DNA of 64,000 bases from Streptomyces sp. ISL-98 (GCF_018614055.1 NZ_JAGGPB010000034.1:62001-126000); one strand, 5' to 3'. Counted from the stretch's first letter, positions 16,920-25,129 are shown. Numbers and translations: made by a program. The notes: generated from the letters alone by a model not told the origin.

Positions 16920-18205
16920 TGGTGGCCTTCCCCGCTGAAGTCGGCCAGCTGCTGGCGGCTGAGCAGGTCCTCGGGCGTGTCCCGTTCGCGCACCAGGTGG
17001 GCCTCGCCCCGGTGGACCACCACCTCGGCGGGGAAGCCGTGGCTGAGGAAGAGCCCGGGGGACGCGGTGGGTCCGTACGCACCGGAACGCTCTACGCCCA
17101 GCAGATCGCCGGGCCGCACTTGGGGCAGGGTGACCTTCTTGGCGACCACGTCGTTGGGCGTGCACAGCGGACCGGTGAGCGAATAGCGGCGGTCCGCCTG
17201 GCCGCCGGGGCGGCTCAGGTGCTGCACGGGGAAGTTCCGCTTGACGAAGCTGCCGATGCCGACAGCGGCCATGTGGTGGTTGGTGCCGCCGTCAGCGACC
17301 ACGAACCACTCACCCATGGACTGCTTCACATAGCGGGCGCGCACCATGTATGTGCCGGCGCGGGCGGCCAGGTATCGACCCAGTTCCATGATCACGCGGC
17401 ATCCGGGGTGACGCCGCGTGAAGGGGATGACGGCATCACGCATTCCGGTACCGAGTGCTGCCACATCGGGGTCTGCCTCGCCGTCGAAGTACGCGACTCC
17501 GAGCCCACCGCCGACATCTACCGTGTGCAGCGGGATACCAAGTTCCCCCGCGAGATCCTCGGCGGTGGCCAGGATTCTACGGGTGTTGTGGACGACGTCG
17601 GCGGCATCCAGAATGCGGGTGCCCATGTAGGCGTGCAGGCCGATGACCTCGACGTGCTGTAGAGCCGCCAGTTGCTCCTTGGAGCGGCGTACGGTCTCTT
17701 CGTCGATGCCGAACTGCCGGGGCTTGCCTCCCATCGAGAGCCCCGATCCCTTGGCGGCGAAGGCCGGGTTGACCCGCAGCATCGCCGGGAAGGTGCCGCC
17801 CCCGCTGCCCTCCAACAGCTCGTCCAGCAGCTGGAGTTCCGCCATGGATTCGCACACCACCGCGTGGATTCCCGCCTCGACGCAGGCCGCGAGCTCCCGC
17901 TCGTCCTTGCCCGGACCGAGGAAGATGATGTCGCTAGGTGCGATACCGGCCCGCAGGGCAGTCAGCAGTTCGGTGTATGAGGAGACTTCGGCGCACGCGC
18001 CCAGCGTGCCGAGAAAGGCGCACACACTGATGTTCGGGTTGGCCTTGAGTGAATAGAAAATGTCGATCTCTTCCGGAAGCTCCTCGCGGAGCGTGCGGAA
18101 GGTGTTCTCCAGGATCTCGGTGTCGTAGACGAACAGCGGGGTTCCGAAGCGGTCAGCGAGTGCTGACGCGGGGATTCCCTGAACGTGGATTTCCTCGGCG
18201 CTCAT
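16916..18205 (-). CDS. DapDC-type fold III PLP decarboxylase
   Basis: A 429-aa fold-type III decarboxylase. The PLP lysine is in DIFYSLKANPN, phosphate-binding glycines in VDVGGGLGVAY, and the active-site cysteine in GPLCTPNDV, where lysA-type enzymes have CESGD. This altered loop, and the operon with a ligase and carrier protein, resemble BtrK (butirosin) and VinO (vicenistatin), which decarboxylate carrier-bound amino acids, more than diaminopimelate decarboxylase. That assignment is inference. It is the first operon gene, with a strong AAGGAGGAG ahead of its ATG. Confidence 0.8.
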   Translation of the reverse strand: MSAEEIHVQGIPASALADRFGTPLFVYDTEILENTFRTLREELPEEIDIFYSLKANPNISVCAFLGTLGACAEVSSYTELLTALRAGIAPSDIIFLGPGKDERELAACVEAGIHAVVCESMAELQLLDELLEGSGGGTFPAMLRVNPAFAAKGSGLSMGGKPRQFGIDEETVRRSKEQLAALQHVEVIGLHAYMGTRILDAADVVHNTRRILATAEDLAGELGIPLHTVDVGGGLGVAYFDGEADPDVAALGTGMRDAVIPFTRRHPGCRVIMELGRYLAARAGTYMVRARYVKQSMGEWFVVADGGTNHHMAAVGIGSFVKRNFPVQHLSRPGGQADRRYSLTGPLCTPNDVVAKKVTLPQVRPGDLLGVERSGAYGPTASPGLFLSHGFPAEVVVHRGEAHLVRERDTPEDLLSRQQLADFSGEGHQ

Positions 18206-18414
18206 GTCTTCTCCTCCTTGCCGCCGCTCGAATTCTTGCGGTCGACGACGGCGGAGTGGAATGCAGAACCGCTGGTCAAAAGCGTCCTTGGCCTCTTGCG
18301 GCCGGACGCGCGGGGGTGCGGGATCCGCAGGGTGCCGGGGCGGTAACGGGCGGGGAAGGAGGCGCGGAAGTATCAGCGGTGTCAGAGGGAAACGCCACCC
18401 GAGGGAGATTCGAA
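18206..18414. promoter_or_regulatory. Divergent control region of the hybrid ectoine operon
   Basis: This 209-bp gap separates the divergent starts of the nine-gene operon and the 60-aa secreted peptide, so it must contain the operon promoter. A near-identical 12-base direct repeat beginning TCTTGCGG occurs at 18234 and 18294, exactly 60 bp apart, in keeping with a repeat operator. SARP proteins bind tandem heptamers, and I cannot show that these are their sites. Confidence 0.45.
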
Positions 18415-18597
18415 ATGCGCACCAAGAAGCTCACCACCATCGCCTCGATCGTCGCGGCCGGGGCTTTCGTCTGGGCGCTCGCCATCCCCGCGCAGGCCGG
18501 CACCCAGGACTCCGGCTGGCAGCTGAAGACAGCGGCCGGCACGAGTGCCGGTCAGGCGACCAGCGACACCACCAACGACAACAACGGCAACAGCTGA
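18415..18597 (+). CDS. Small secreted peptide of 60 aa
   Basis: The ATG at 18415 follows a GAGGGAGA shine-dalgarno. The first 29 residues are a Sec signal peptide (KK, hydrophobic core, cleavage at AQA-G). The mature peptide is about 31 residues, with a GWQLKTAAGTSAG segment and an Asn/Asp-rich tail, and no cysteine. It is divergent from the biosynthetic operon and convergent with the SARP gene. The function is unknown; I do not recognise a family. A modified-peptide precursor is possible but nothing nearby is a typical modification enzyme. Confidence 0.65.
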   Translation: MRTKKLTTIASIVAAGAFVWALAIPAQAGTQDSGWQLKTAAGTSAGQATSDTTNDNNGNS

Positions 18598-18638
18598 CCT
18601 GGCGTTCAGGTGCTCCAGTCCTCCTGGGAGCCGTCACC

Positions 18639-21600
18639 TCAGGCGTACCGGAACACGCCTTCCGGTACGCCCATGAGGAAGAAGAGCGAGTCGGCCTTCT
18701 GGCGGTTACTGACGGCGGCCTCCAGGTCCCCCATCGCCTCACTGGTTGCAGCGAGGCCGTCCAGGGCCTGGGCCTTCTCGTAGTGCAGCTCCATGCGGGA
18801 GGAGATCTCGTGGGCCAGCTGGTTCTGGCGCAGAGCCTCCGTGAAGTCGCCCAGCGCGAAGTACGTGCGGGCGGCGGAGAGGTGCACGAACGCCCGGTGG
18901 ATGTCGTCCGTGCTGCGGATGGCCTCGGCCAGCGCGTGCAGGACGCATTCGCGGGCGCTCTCGACCCGGCCCATACGTAGCAAGATGTCAGTGCGGCAGG
19001 CGAGCATGACCGGTAGGACGGAGGGCATCCGCAGATGCTCGCAGCGCTCGACCGCCTCTTCCACCCGGGCGAGTGCCTCCTCGTAACGGCCCATGCCTTC
19101 CAGGGCGCGCGAGAGATAACTGAGCGCGTCCACGGACAGCTGTATCTCTCCTATGGAGTCGAATACTGTCAGCGCCTCCTTTGCCGTCTCGGCCGCCATC
19201 GCGAACTGCCCGAGTCGCACCTGCACTTGACTCAGAGTGCTCAGGGACGAGCCGTCGAGCCGCGCGAAGCCGGTCTTCCGCGCCATGCGGTTGGCCTCCT
19301 CGCTGAGCTGGAGTGCGCGCTGCAATTCGCCCAGGCTGTTGTACGCCTGACCCAACCGGGCCTTGCACTCGGCCTCGCTGCGTGGGTCATTCATGGACCG
19401 TGACAGCTCTAGGGCTTCCTCCAGCTGGGCGACCGCGTCCCTGATGCGGCCCAGCCGCCACTGCCCCATGGCCAGATTGGTGAGGTTCAGGCGCATCAGC
19501 GACGGGTCCGCCAGCTGCCGGGATGCCGTGACACCCGTCTCGAGCGCCACATTCGCCTCCAAGTCGTAACTGCGGATGCTGGAGTGGAAGCCCACCTCGC
19601 GCGGCAGCCGCGCCGCGTGCCGCAGCAGCCCGCGTCCGTGCGCGATGTCCACTGCTGCCAGCAGACTGTCACGGTGCTGGTCGAGCCATCTCAGTGCGAC
19701 ATCCTTGTCCGCGATTTCCGGCTCCTGTCCGTCCCGTTCGCCAACGGGCCCGCTGTGGCGGGGCCTGCCGGGGAAGAGTGTGTCGCAGGCGTGCGCCGCC
19801 GTGTGCAGATAGTGGTCGAGGAGCCGCTCCACCGACTGCCCGTCTTCCGGAGCCGCTTGGCCCTGAGCCAGTCGGCGCGCGAAATGGCGCACCAGATCAT
19901 GGAAGGCGTACGTACCTGGCTCCCTGGCCTCCAGCAGGCGGACATCCACGAGCCTCTCCAGGAGATCCTCGGCGTCCAGGGCCCCGCCGCCCAGCAGCGC
20001 GGAGGCCTCGTCAACGTCGATGTACCGGCCCGGGTGGTGGGCCAGCAGTCTGAAAGCCGTGCGCTGCTCCTTCGGTAGGGACTCGTACGACAGTGACAGC
20101 GCGCTCGCAACTCCTCTGTCCTCGCTGGACAGTTCATCGAGCCGCCGCCCGTGGTCCTGTAGCCGGTCGACCAGGAGCTGGATCGTCCAGCGCGGCCGGT
20201 TCGATAGCCGGGCAGCCGCGATGCGCACCGCGAGCGGGAGCCCGCCGCACAGTCGCAGCAATTCGACCGCGGCCTCCGGCTCTCGTTCCACCCGCTCGGC
20301 GCCCAGGGCGTGCCGCAGGATCTCGTGGCTGTCCAACTCCGCGAGGGCACCGAGGGAGAGCCATTCCACGCCGTCGAGGTCCGTCAGCCGGGGGCGGCTG
20401 GTGACCAGGGTGAGACTGTCGGGCGAGGTGGGGATGAGGGTACGGACCCGTTCGGAGGTGTCGGCGTTGTCGAGGATGAGGAGCATTCGGCGGCCCCGCA
20501 TGTAGGACTGCCAGAGTGCGCTGCGGCCTGCAGGAACGCCGGGAATCTCCTCGCTGGGGATCCCGGCGGCCGCCAGCAGGTCACCCTGGGCGGAGAACGT
20601 ACTGAGCGGCCTCTGTCCCGGAGTGAAGCCTCGCAGGTCGACAAACAACTGCCCGTCCGGATAGCGCTGTGCCAGCTGGTGCGCGGCTCGTACGGCCAGC
20701 GCCGTCTTGCCCCCGCCACCCATGCCGTCGATCGCGATGACCGTGGGCGATCTCGTCGGTGTGCGTTCGACCGCTACACGGATCCGTTCCAGCTCGGACG
20801 CACGGCCAGAGAAGCCCGGCACGTCGTACGGCAGCGCCTGCGGGACCGCAAAGGAAGCGCCGTACGCGCGAGCCGACGCCCGCTCCGGAGGGGCAAGGGA
20901 GAGATCCTGCCGCAGTATGTATGCGTGCAACTCGCGCAGTTTAGCGCTGGGGTCGATGCCGAGCTCTTCGGCAAGCAGGTCCCGAATCTGAGTGAACTCT
21001 TCGAGGGCAGCGGCCTGTTGGCCGGTGTGGTAGAGAGCGAGCATCAGCTGGCCGCGCAGCGTCTCGCGCAAGGGGTACCGGCCCGCCATGGAGCGCAGTT
21101 CACCGATGATCGAGGCCGCCTCGCCCGCCTCTATGGTCAGCTCGTACAGCCGCTCGGCGGCCGCGAGACTCTGCTCCTCCAGGGCAGTCGAAATGGCATC
21201 AACGACTTGCCCGCCAGCCCCAGCCAGCACAGGCCCGCGCCACAACTCCAGCGCGGAGCGCAGCTGTGCCGCCGCCCTCGCATGCACTCCCGCTTCCCCG
21301 GCCGCATGGGCCTGACGCAGCAGCTCCTGGTAACGCATCAGGTCGAGCTGATCCACACCGACAACCGCACGGTAGCCGGGGCCATCGGTCACTATCAGTT
21401 CGAAGCCCTGCGGGATCCGGCGGCGCAACTCGGCCACGGCCTTGCGGATCTGGTGTGCCGCGCTCTCCGGAGGCGCTTCGTCCCAACCGGCTTCAACAAG
21501 GCGTGAGACGGGGATCACCCGCCCCGCTTCGAGTAACAGCATGGCGAGGACACGTTTCCGCAGGATCCCGTTGATGGGGACCGCCCCCCCTGCGTTCCGG

Positions 21601-21680
21601 ACTTCCAGGGATCCAAGAATGCTGAAGTGGGGTCTGCCGCTTGCGGTTGTCTCGTCTATGTCTGAAATCGCGGCGTGCAC
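18639..21680 (-). CDS. AfsR/SARP-family transcriptional regulator
   Basis: A 1013-aa regulator. I choose the GTG at 21680, preceded by AGGGGG, over the upstream frame start. An OmpR-like winged helix (SILGSLEVRNAGGAVPINGI) is followed by a bacterial transcriptional activator domain to about residue 245. Next is an NB-ARC ATPase with P-loop DGMGGGGKTALAV near 320 and LILDNADTS, and TPR repeats fill the last 350 residues. Large SARPs of this layout activate antibiotic-type clusters. It is the likely activator of the upstream hybrid ectoine operon. Confidence 0.92.
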   Translation of the reverse strand: MHAAISDIDETTASGRPHFSILGSLEVRNAGGAVPINGILRKRVLAMLLLEAGRVIPVSRLVEAGWDEAPPESAAHQIRKAVAELRRRIPQGFELIVTDGPGYRAVVGVDQLDLMRYQELLRQAHAAGEAGVHARAAAQLRSALELWRGPVLAGAGGQVVDAISTALEEQSLAAAERLYELTIEAGEAASIIGELRSMAGRYPLRETLRGQLMLALYHTGQQAAALEEFTQIRDLLAEELGIDPSAKLRELHAYILRQDLSLAPPERASARAYGASFAVPQALPYDVPGFSGRASELERIRVAVERTPTRSPTVIAIDGMGGGGKTALAVRAAHQLAQRYPDGQLFVDLRGFTPGQRPLSTFSAQGDLLAAAGIPSEEIPGVPAGRSALWQSYMRGRRMLLILDNADTSERVRTLIPTSPDSLTLVTSRPRLTDLDGVEWLSLGALAELDSHEILRHALGAERVEREPEAAVELLRLCGGLPLAVRIAAARLSNRPRWTIQLLVDRLQDHGRRLDELSSEDRGVASALSLSYESLPKEQRTAFRLLAHHPGRYIDVDEASALLGGGALDAEDLLERLVDVRLLEAREPGTYAFHDLVRHFARRLAQGQAAPEDGQSVERLLDHYLHTAAHACDTLFPGRPRHSGPVGERDGQEPEIADKDVALRWLDQHRDSLLAAVDIAHGRGLLRHAARLPREVGFHSSIRSYDLEANVALETGVTASRQLADPSLMRLNLTNLAMGQWRLGRIRDAVAQLEEALELSRSMNDPRSEAECKARLGQAYNSLGELQRALQLSEEANRMARKTGFARLDGSSLSTLSQVQVRLGQFAMAAETAKEALTVFDSIGEIQLSVDALSYLSRALEGMGRYEEALARVEEAVERCEHLRMPSVLPVMLACRTDILLRMGRVESARECVLHALAEAIRSTDDIHRAFVHLSAARTYFALGDFTEALRQNQLAHEISSRMELHYEKAQALDGLAATSEAMGDLEAAVSNRQKADSLFFLMGVPEGVFRYA

Positions 21681-21719
21681 GTAGTACCCCCTGCGGACGA
21701 TGCCTGCCTTCGAGCCCAA

Positions 21720-22004
21720 GTTGTGATCTTAAGCTCACTCATGGGATGCCTACTCGGGTGCCCGCCTCCCGCCCACTCCCGACGCAGGCATGCACGCGCC
21801 CTCTTCCCCACTGACCGGGCACGCGCCCCCGTGCCCTACCTCGCACCCGCCAGGCCGATGCCCAGTGGCACCAGAGCGACCTGGAGCGTGCGTGCGCCAC
21901 CGCGAACCGGGCCCTAGCCGAGGAGATCAGCTCCCACCGCACCACCGGCCCCCTGTGCGAGCTCGCCGCGAACATGCGCACCACCCGGGCTGCAGCGTGC
22001 TCGC
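21720..22004. other. Intergenic region with a coding-like relic
   Basis: No intact gene is present. One plus-strand frame around 21858-21991 reads like a coiled-coil fragment (DLERACATANRALAEEISSH, LCELAANMRTTR) without a start and shifts out of frame before the HTH remnant at 22005. The rest is likely the SARP upstream region. Confidence 0.4.
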
Positions 22005-22241
22005 GTGCCCTCCGAACCGCCGCTCGACTGGGTGCTCGCCCGTCGCCGGGCCATCGGGGACCAGATCCGGGCGGCCAGGCTTCACGCCAACCTCACGCAA
22101 CAGGCAGTTGCCGAGAGGGCGGGCATGGATAAGGCCATCTACGTACGGGTCGAGCGGGGGCATCCGCCGCGCTGATCGACACCCTGATCCTCATCGCCGT
22201 ACGAGGTCGACGCACCGCTCGCCGACCTCGTACGGCAATGA
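22005..22241 (+). pseudogene. Small XRE-type HTH gene, frameshifted
   Basis: From a GTG at 22005 the frame reads a clear Cro/CI helix-turn-helix (IGDQIRAARLHANLTQQAVA, ERAGMDKAIYVRVERG) and hits TGA at 22173-22175. A shift restores the family's end (ALIDTLILIA, then YEVDAPLADLVRQ and TGA at 22239). The complete protein would be about 78 aa. A similar 3' end with its hairpin occurs again near 23142-23231, so the locus was duplicated. Confidence 0.65.
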
Positions 22242-22244
22242 AGA

Positions 22245-22284
22245 GCCCCGGCCGTCCGCTCCACCGGTGCCGGACGGCCGGGGC
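22245..22284. terminator. Hairpin terminator after the HTH relic
   Basis: A perfect 14-bp inverted repeat (22245-22258 with 22271-22284) with a 12-base loop starts four bases after the HTH stop. A related hairpin follows the duplicated HTH end at 23192-23231. Confidence 0.85.
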
Positions 22285-22411
22285 CGGTCGAGGTGTTTCC
22301 TGCGAGGCGGGCTGGCCGGAGCCGGGGCAGGTCTCCGTGCCTGTGCCGCCATGCTGGTGGGTCGTGGCGGGCGTGGTGGGTGTGCCGGGCGGCGAGCCGA
22401 CGCCTGCGCCG

Positions 22412-22615
22412 CGCCGCCGCCGCAAGGGCGAGGAACTGCCGGCCCGGAAAGAGGCGCAGAACAAGTCCCACAAGCAAGTCCGGGCCCGCGTCGAGCACGT
22501 CTTCGCGCGCATGAAGTGCTGGAAGATCCTGCGCGACTGCCGCCTCGGGGGAGAGGGCGTGCACCATGCCATGCGCGGAATCGCCCGCCTGCACAACCTC
22601 AACCTCGTCGGATAG
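22412..22615 (+). pseudogene. IS5-type transposase, 3' remnant
   Basis: The last 67 codons match the end of DDE transposases of the IS5 group: KSHKQVRARVEHVFARMKCW with the catalytic glutamate of the R-V-E-H motif, followed by GVHHAMRGIARLHNLNLVG and TAG. The N-terminal 80% is missing and the upstream frame is unrelated. A 14-bp hairpin with one mismatch (22615-22628 with 22637-22650) and a terminal-repeat-like sequence (22664-22688) follow, likely the right end of the original element. Confidence 0.8.
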
Positions 22616-22663
22616 GGGGCGCGGCCGGAACAGCCACCGGCCACGCCCCCATCCACCCAACCA

Positions 22664-22688
22664 AAGATCCTTTACGGGACAGGCCTTA
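22664..22688. repeat. Probable right terminal repeat of the IS5-type element
   Basis: The sequence here contains TTTACGGGACAGGCC, which reads outward like the ends of Streptomyces IS5-type elements as I recall them. It lies 50 bp past the transposase stop. No matching left end is present, which agrees with deletion of that side. Confidence 0.45.
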
Positions 22689-22976
22689 GAAGGCGCTGTC
22701 GCCGCAGCCCATGCTCGAACCGATGTGGGTCTTCTGTGCGCCCGGGTCGCCCTCGCCGTTGAGCGCGCTGCCCAGCAGGCCGTTGAGCACCCCGACCTGG
22801 CCGAGGACGTCGACGTTCAGGTCGTGCGACTTGCAGTTGGAGCTCTGCTTGATGTTGAAGTGGTCGCCGTCGTGGTGGCCGTGGCCATGGCCGCCGGCGT
22901 GGGCAGTGCCGGCGCTCAGGAGTCCGACGCTGCCGAGGGCAGCGACCAGGACGGCGGCCTTGCGAAGCTTGTGCAT
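22686..22976 (-). CDS. Small secreted His-rich protein
   Basis: A 96-aa exported protein. A Sec signal peptide of about 27 residues ends at AHA. The mature chain begins with a histidine-rich segment (GGHGHGHHDGDHF) and has two cysteines (NCKS, GCGD) that could pair. The segment LNVDVLGQVGVLNGLLGSAL is hydrophobic. I recall similar unnamed small secreted proteins in Streptomyces but no function. The His cluster could bind metal. Its 3' end overlaps the putative IS end by a few bases. Confidence 0.75.
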   Translation of the reverse strand: MHKLRKAAVLVAALGSVGLLSAGTAHAGGHGHGHHDGDHFNIKQSSNCKSHDLNVDVLGQVGVLNGLLGSALNGEGDPGAQKTHIGSSMGCGDSAF

Positions 22977-23045
22977 GTCATCTCCGGTGGAGTGAGGTGG
23001 GTGCGATCTGTGATAGATCGACTTCGTTCAGTTACGGGAGATTAG

Positions 23046-23410
23046 TATGAAATACCATCAAAATACCCGGTGACGCGCCGAGTCCGGGCGGGACAGCGCG
23101 GGCTGGCCGCCGATGGGGTGCGCTGTGCGGGGTGCTCTTCGCAAATCGCCGACGCGATCGACGTACCGCTTGCCGATCTCGGCAGTGAAGAGCCCCGGCC
23201 GGCCGCTCCCCAGGAAGTGGACGGCCGGGGCGGTATCAGCGGCCGGCGGTGTACGGGGTCCGTGTTCTCGTGTCGACGACGATCACGAACGGGTCGCCGT
23301 AGGACTTCCTCGACCAGCCCCGCCTTCGCTTGGGCCCTCGTCTCTCTCCGTTCCCCAACGACGGTAGAGCCGCGGGGGAACGGAGCCCAGGGAGTCGTCA
23401 GTTCGGGCCT
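23046..23410. other. Gene-poor region with a duplicated HTH 3' end and two hairpins
   Basis: There is no intact gene. Bases about 23142-23191 resemble the 3' end of the HTH relic at 22190-22241 (reading QIADAIDVPLADL), and a 10-bp-stem hairpin (23192-23201 with 23222-23231) follows at the same place. A second, 11-bp-stem hairpin (23346-23356 with 23375-23385) lies 26 bp past the methyltransferase stop and is its probable terminator. Confidence 0.6.
23346..23385 (-). terminator. Terminator of the XRE/methyltransferase operon
   Basis: An 11-bp perfect stem (23346-23356 with 23375-23385) and 18-base loop lie just downstream of the last gene of the minus-strand operon. Confidence 0.65.
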
Positions 23411-24511
23411 TTACGCGGAGGCGATCACTCTTCTCGGGTGGGTCAGCCACACGTCCTGACCGCGGGGCGTCACGGTCAACCCGAAAGCGTCAGCGTCAGG
23501 GCTGCCCAGAGCCTCATACTCCTGGTACGTCGTCTCGACGTCCCACCACAAGTCGCGCTCGCCGTACTGCCACGCCTGCTCACCGGGCTCAGCGAAGGCG
23601 CCCGACCCGGCCTGGTCCATCAGCCAGACCCCGGTGGTGCCATCGTGCTCGGCGTGGACCATCGAGACTCCGGGCATCCGGGCGCCCGCGTAGATGGAGA
23701 ACCCGACGGTGAGCAAGAGCCGGGGGTCGAGCTTGCTCTCTGTCGGCCTGGCATTCCCTTGCACCTGCGCGTCGGCGGGGGCTCGGTGAGACCTCATCGG
23801 CATGTAGGACGCACCGCCCCGGAATGGGCCTGACGCGATGCCTCCCTCCTGGATCGACAGCTGGACGATTGCGCCGCTCCAGAACTCCCCGGCCATAGGC
23901 GCGACGAGGATGCCGCCTGGTTTCACCTGGCGCACCAACTCGTACGGCACGCGGCGCAGCGCGCAGGTGGCGATGAGCCGGTCGTACGGCGCCGCCTCTG
24001 CCCACCCGTGCTCGCCGTCGGCCACCACCACCGTGGGCGCGTACCCCAGAGTCGCGAGGTTCTCCCTCGCCTCATGAGCCAACGGCGGGTCGATCTCGAC
24101 GCTGAAGATGAGCTCGTCGCCCAGGCGCTCGGAGAGGAGCGCCGCGACGTGGCCGGTGGCAGTGCCGATCTCCAGCACCCTGTGACCGTCCTCGACTTTC
24201 AGGTGTTGCAGCATGGTGGCGACCATGGACGGCTGGGAGTTGCTGGACGTGGCTACACCCGGGCCGTTGGCCGCCCCGTCGTCGATCTGGGTCACCACCG
24301 GCTCGTCGCTGTAGACGAGCTGCCACCACTCCGCGTCCGTGGTGACGGGCTCGCAACGCTCGGGTCCTTGACGCCAGATTGTCGGTGGGATGAACAGGTG
24401 ACGGGGGACTCGCTCCCAGACCTCGCGCCAACGCTCAGACACCAGGCCCTGCTCCGCCAGTAACTCGACGAGCTCGGCGTGCTGCGGGTGTACCTGCGCG
24501 GTGCTGCCCAC
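23411..24511 (-). CDS. PCMT-like methyltransferase, RiPP-maturase type
   Basis: A 366-aa SAM-dependent methyltransferase related to protein-L-isoaspartate O-methyltransferase. The entry segment EVWERVPRHLFIPPTIW, the SSNSQPSMVATML block and the SAM motif VLEIGTATGHVAALLSERLG are typical. The C-terminal 150 residues extend beyond housekeeping PCMT. The sequence fits the variant group found beside modified peptides in actinomycetes (graspetide and lanthipeptide systems), which methylates aspartate side chains to form aspartimide. It starts two bases after a 38-aa peptide gene, the obvious candidate substrate. Substrate identity is inference. Confidence 0.8.
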   Translation of the reverse strand: MGSTAQVHPQHAELVELLAEQGLVSERWREVWERVPRHLFIPPTIWRQGPERCEPVTTDAEWWQLVYSDEPVVTQIDDGAANGPGVATSSNSQPSMVATMLQHLKVEDGHRVLEIGTATGHVAALLSERLGDELIFSVEIDPPLAHEARENLATLGYAPTVVVADGEHGWAEAAPYDRLIATCALRRVPYELVRQVKPGGILVAPMAGEFWSGAIVQLSIQEGGIASGPFRGGASYMPMRSHRAPADAQVQGNARPTESKLDPRLLLTVGFSIYAGARMPGVSMVHAEHDGTTGVWLMDQAGSGAFAEPGEQAWQYGERDLWWDVETTYQEYEALGSPDADAFGLTVTPRGQDVWLTHPRRVIASA

Positions 24512-24513
24512 CG

Positions 24514-24630
24514 TCAGTCCTCCGTGTGGTTGGTGACCTTGGGCGGCGGTCCGTCAGGGGACGGCGAAGGGGGCGGAGGCGTCCACGGTTTGTCGGAAGG
24601 CTGGCCGGCGTGCTTGCCGTCATCGGACAT
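24514..24630 (-). CDS. 38-aa proline-rich peptide, candidate methyltransferase substrate
   Basis: The ATG at 24630 has a GGGAGAG shine-dalgarno. The peptide starts MSDDGKHAG, has a PWTPPPPSPSPDGPPP core and ends KVTNHTED. It has no cysteine and no signal peptide. It contains Asp-Gly pairs (DDG, PDG), the type of site isoaspartyl methyltransferases act on. It is tightly coupled (two-base gap) to the methyltransferase gene. Whether it is a precursor peptide or only a small operon protein cannot be settled here. Confidence 0.55.
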   Translation of the reverse strand: MSDDGKHAGQPSDKPWTPPPPSPSPDGPPPKVTNHTED

Positions 24631-24713
24631 GTGACTCTCCCGGTTCGAAGTGGTGGGTGAAGAGCCTGCCTCGGCTGTCGACGCCCCCAGGCGCGCGGCG
24701 ACCGAGGCAGGAG

Positions 24714-24971
24714 TCATGGGGTGGGCAGCTGGCCCTTACCAGGGCCGGGAGTGGCGCGGAGGAACGCGGTGACGATCTCCCTGTAGCCCGTGTGGCCGGT
24801 CAGGCCTGCGTGGCGGAGTGCCCAACTGTCGGGGCCCAGCTGGTCGGTGCTGGCCTCGGACCGGTCCTGGCAGGTAGTGCATTCGATCTCGCGGATCGGC
24901 GGTGACGCGCCCTGCGAGTGGTCTGCACCGAGCGTCCAGGTTGCCTTTTTGATGATGGAGCGTGGGGTCAC
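24714..24971 (-). CDS. DUF7848-like small protein
   Basis: An 85-aa protein starting with the GTG at 24971, which overlaps the upstream gene's stop (GTGA). The blocks IECTTCQDRSEAS and SWALRHAGLTGHTGYREIVT are the hallmark of a small actinobacterial family with a CxxC pair and a conserved WALRHAG segment, usually found beside XRE/DUF6879 genes. The function is unknown. Zinc binding through the CxxC and nearby histidines is plausible. Confidence 0.7.
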   Translation of the reverse strand: MTPRSIIKKATWTLGADHSQGASPPIREIECTTCQDRSEASTDQLGPDSWALRHAGLTGHTGYREIVTAFLRATPGPGKGQLPTP

Positions 24972-25129
24972 TGCGTCTCGCCCGCGCGCTTCGGCCATGC
25001 CTCGCGGGAGTAGGCGCGGAAGTGGTCGCCACTGTGGCCCGCGCGGAGGGTGCAACGCATCGGGGTGCCCGGCTTGGGGACCCAGCACACAACCGGAATA
25101 TGGACGCGCCTCTGCTTCCAACTCGTCAT
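24968..25129 (-). CDS. Small 53-aa Cys/His protein
   Basis: The ATG at 25129 overlaps the stop of the preceding gene (ATGA) and the stop overlaps the next start (GTGA), so translation is coupled on both sides. The sequence has VVCWVPKPG and MRCTLRAGHSGDHFRAYSRE, a C-x(n)-C-x(n)-H-x(n)-H arrangement recalling a small zinc site. I do not know a function. Confidence 0.6.
   Translation of the reverse strand: MTSWKQRRVHIPVVCWVPKPGTPMRCTLRAGHSGDHFRAYSREAWPKRAGETQ

Noticed and set aside
16920-17165. N-terminal extension of the phosphopantetheinyl transferase
   Set aside because: The extension overlaps the decarboxylase gene, is Arg/Gly-rich, and AcpS proteins start just before the IGxD motif, matching the GTG at 16919.
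23192-23231. Possible small RNA or riboswitch at the hairpin
   Set aside because: It is better explained as a terminator copied together with the HTH gene end.
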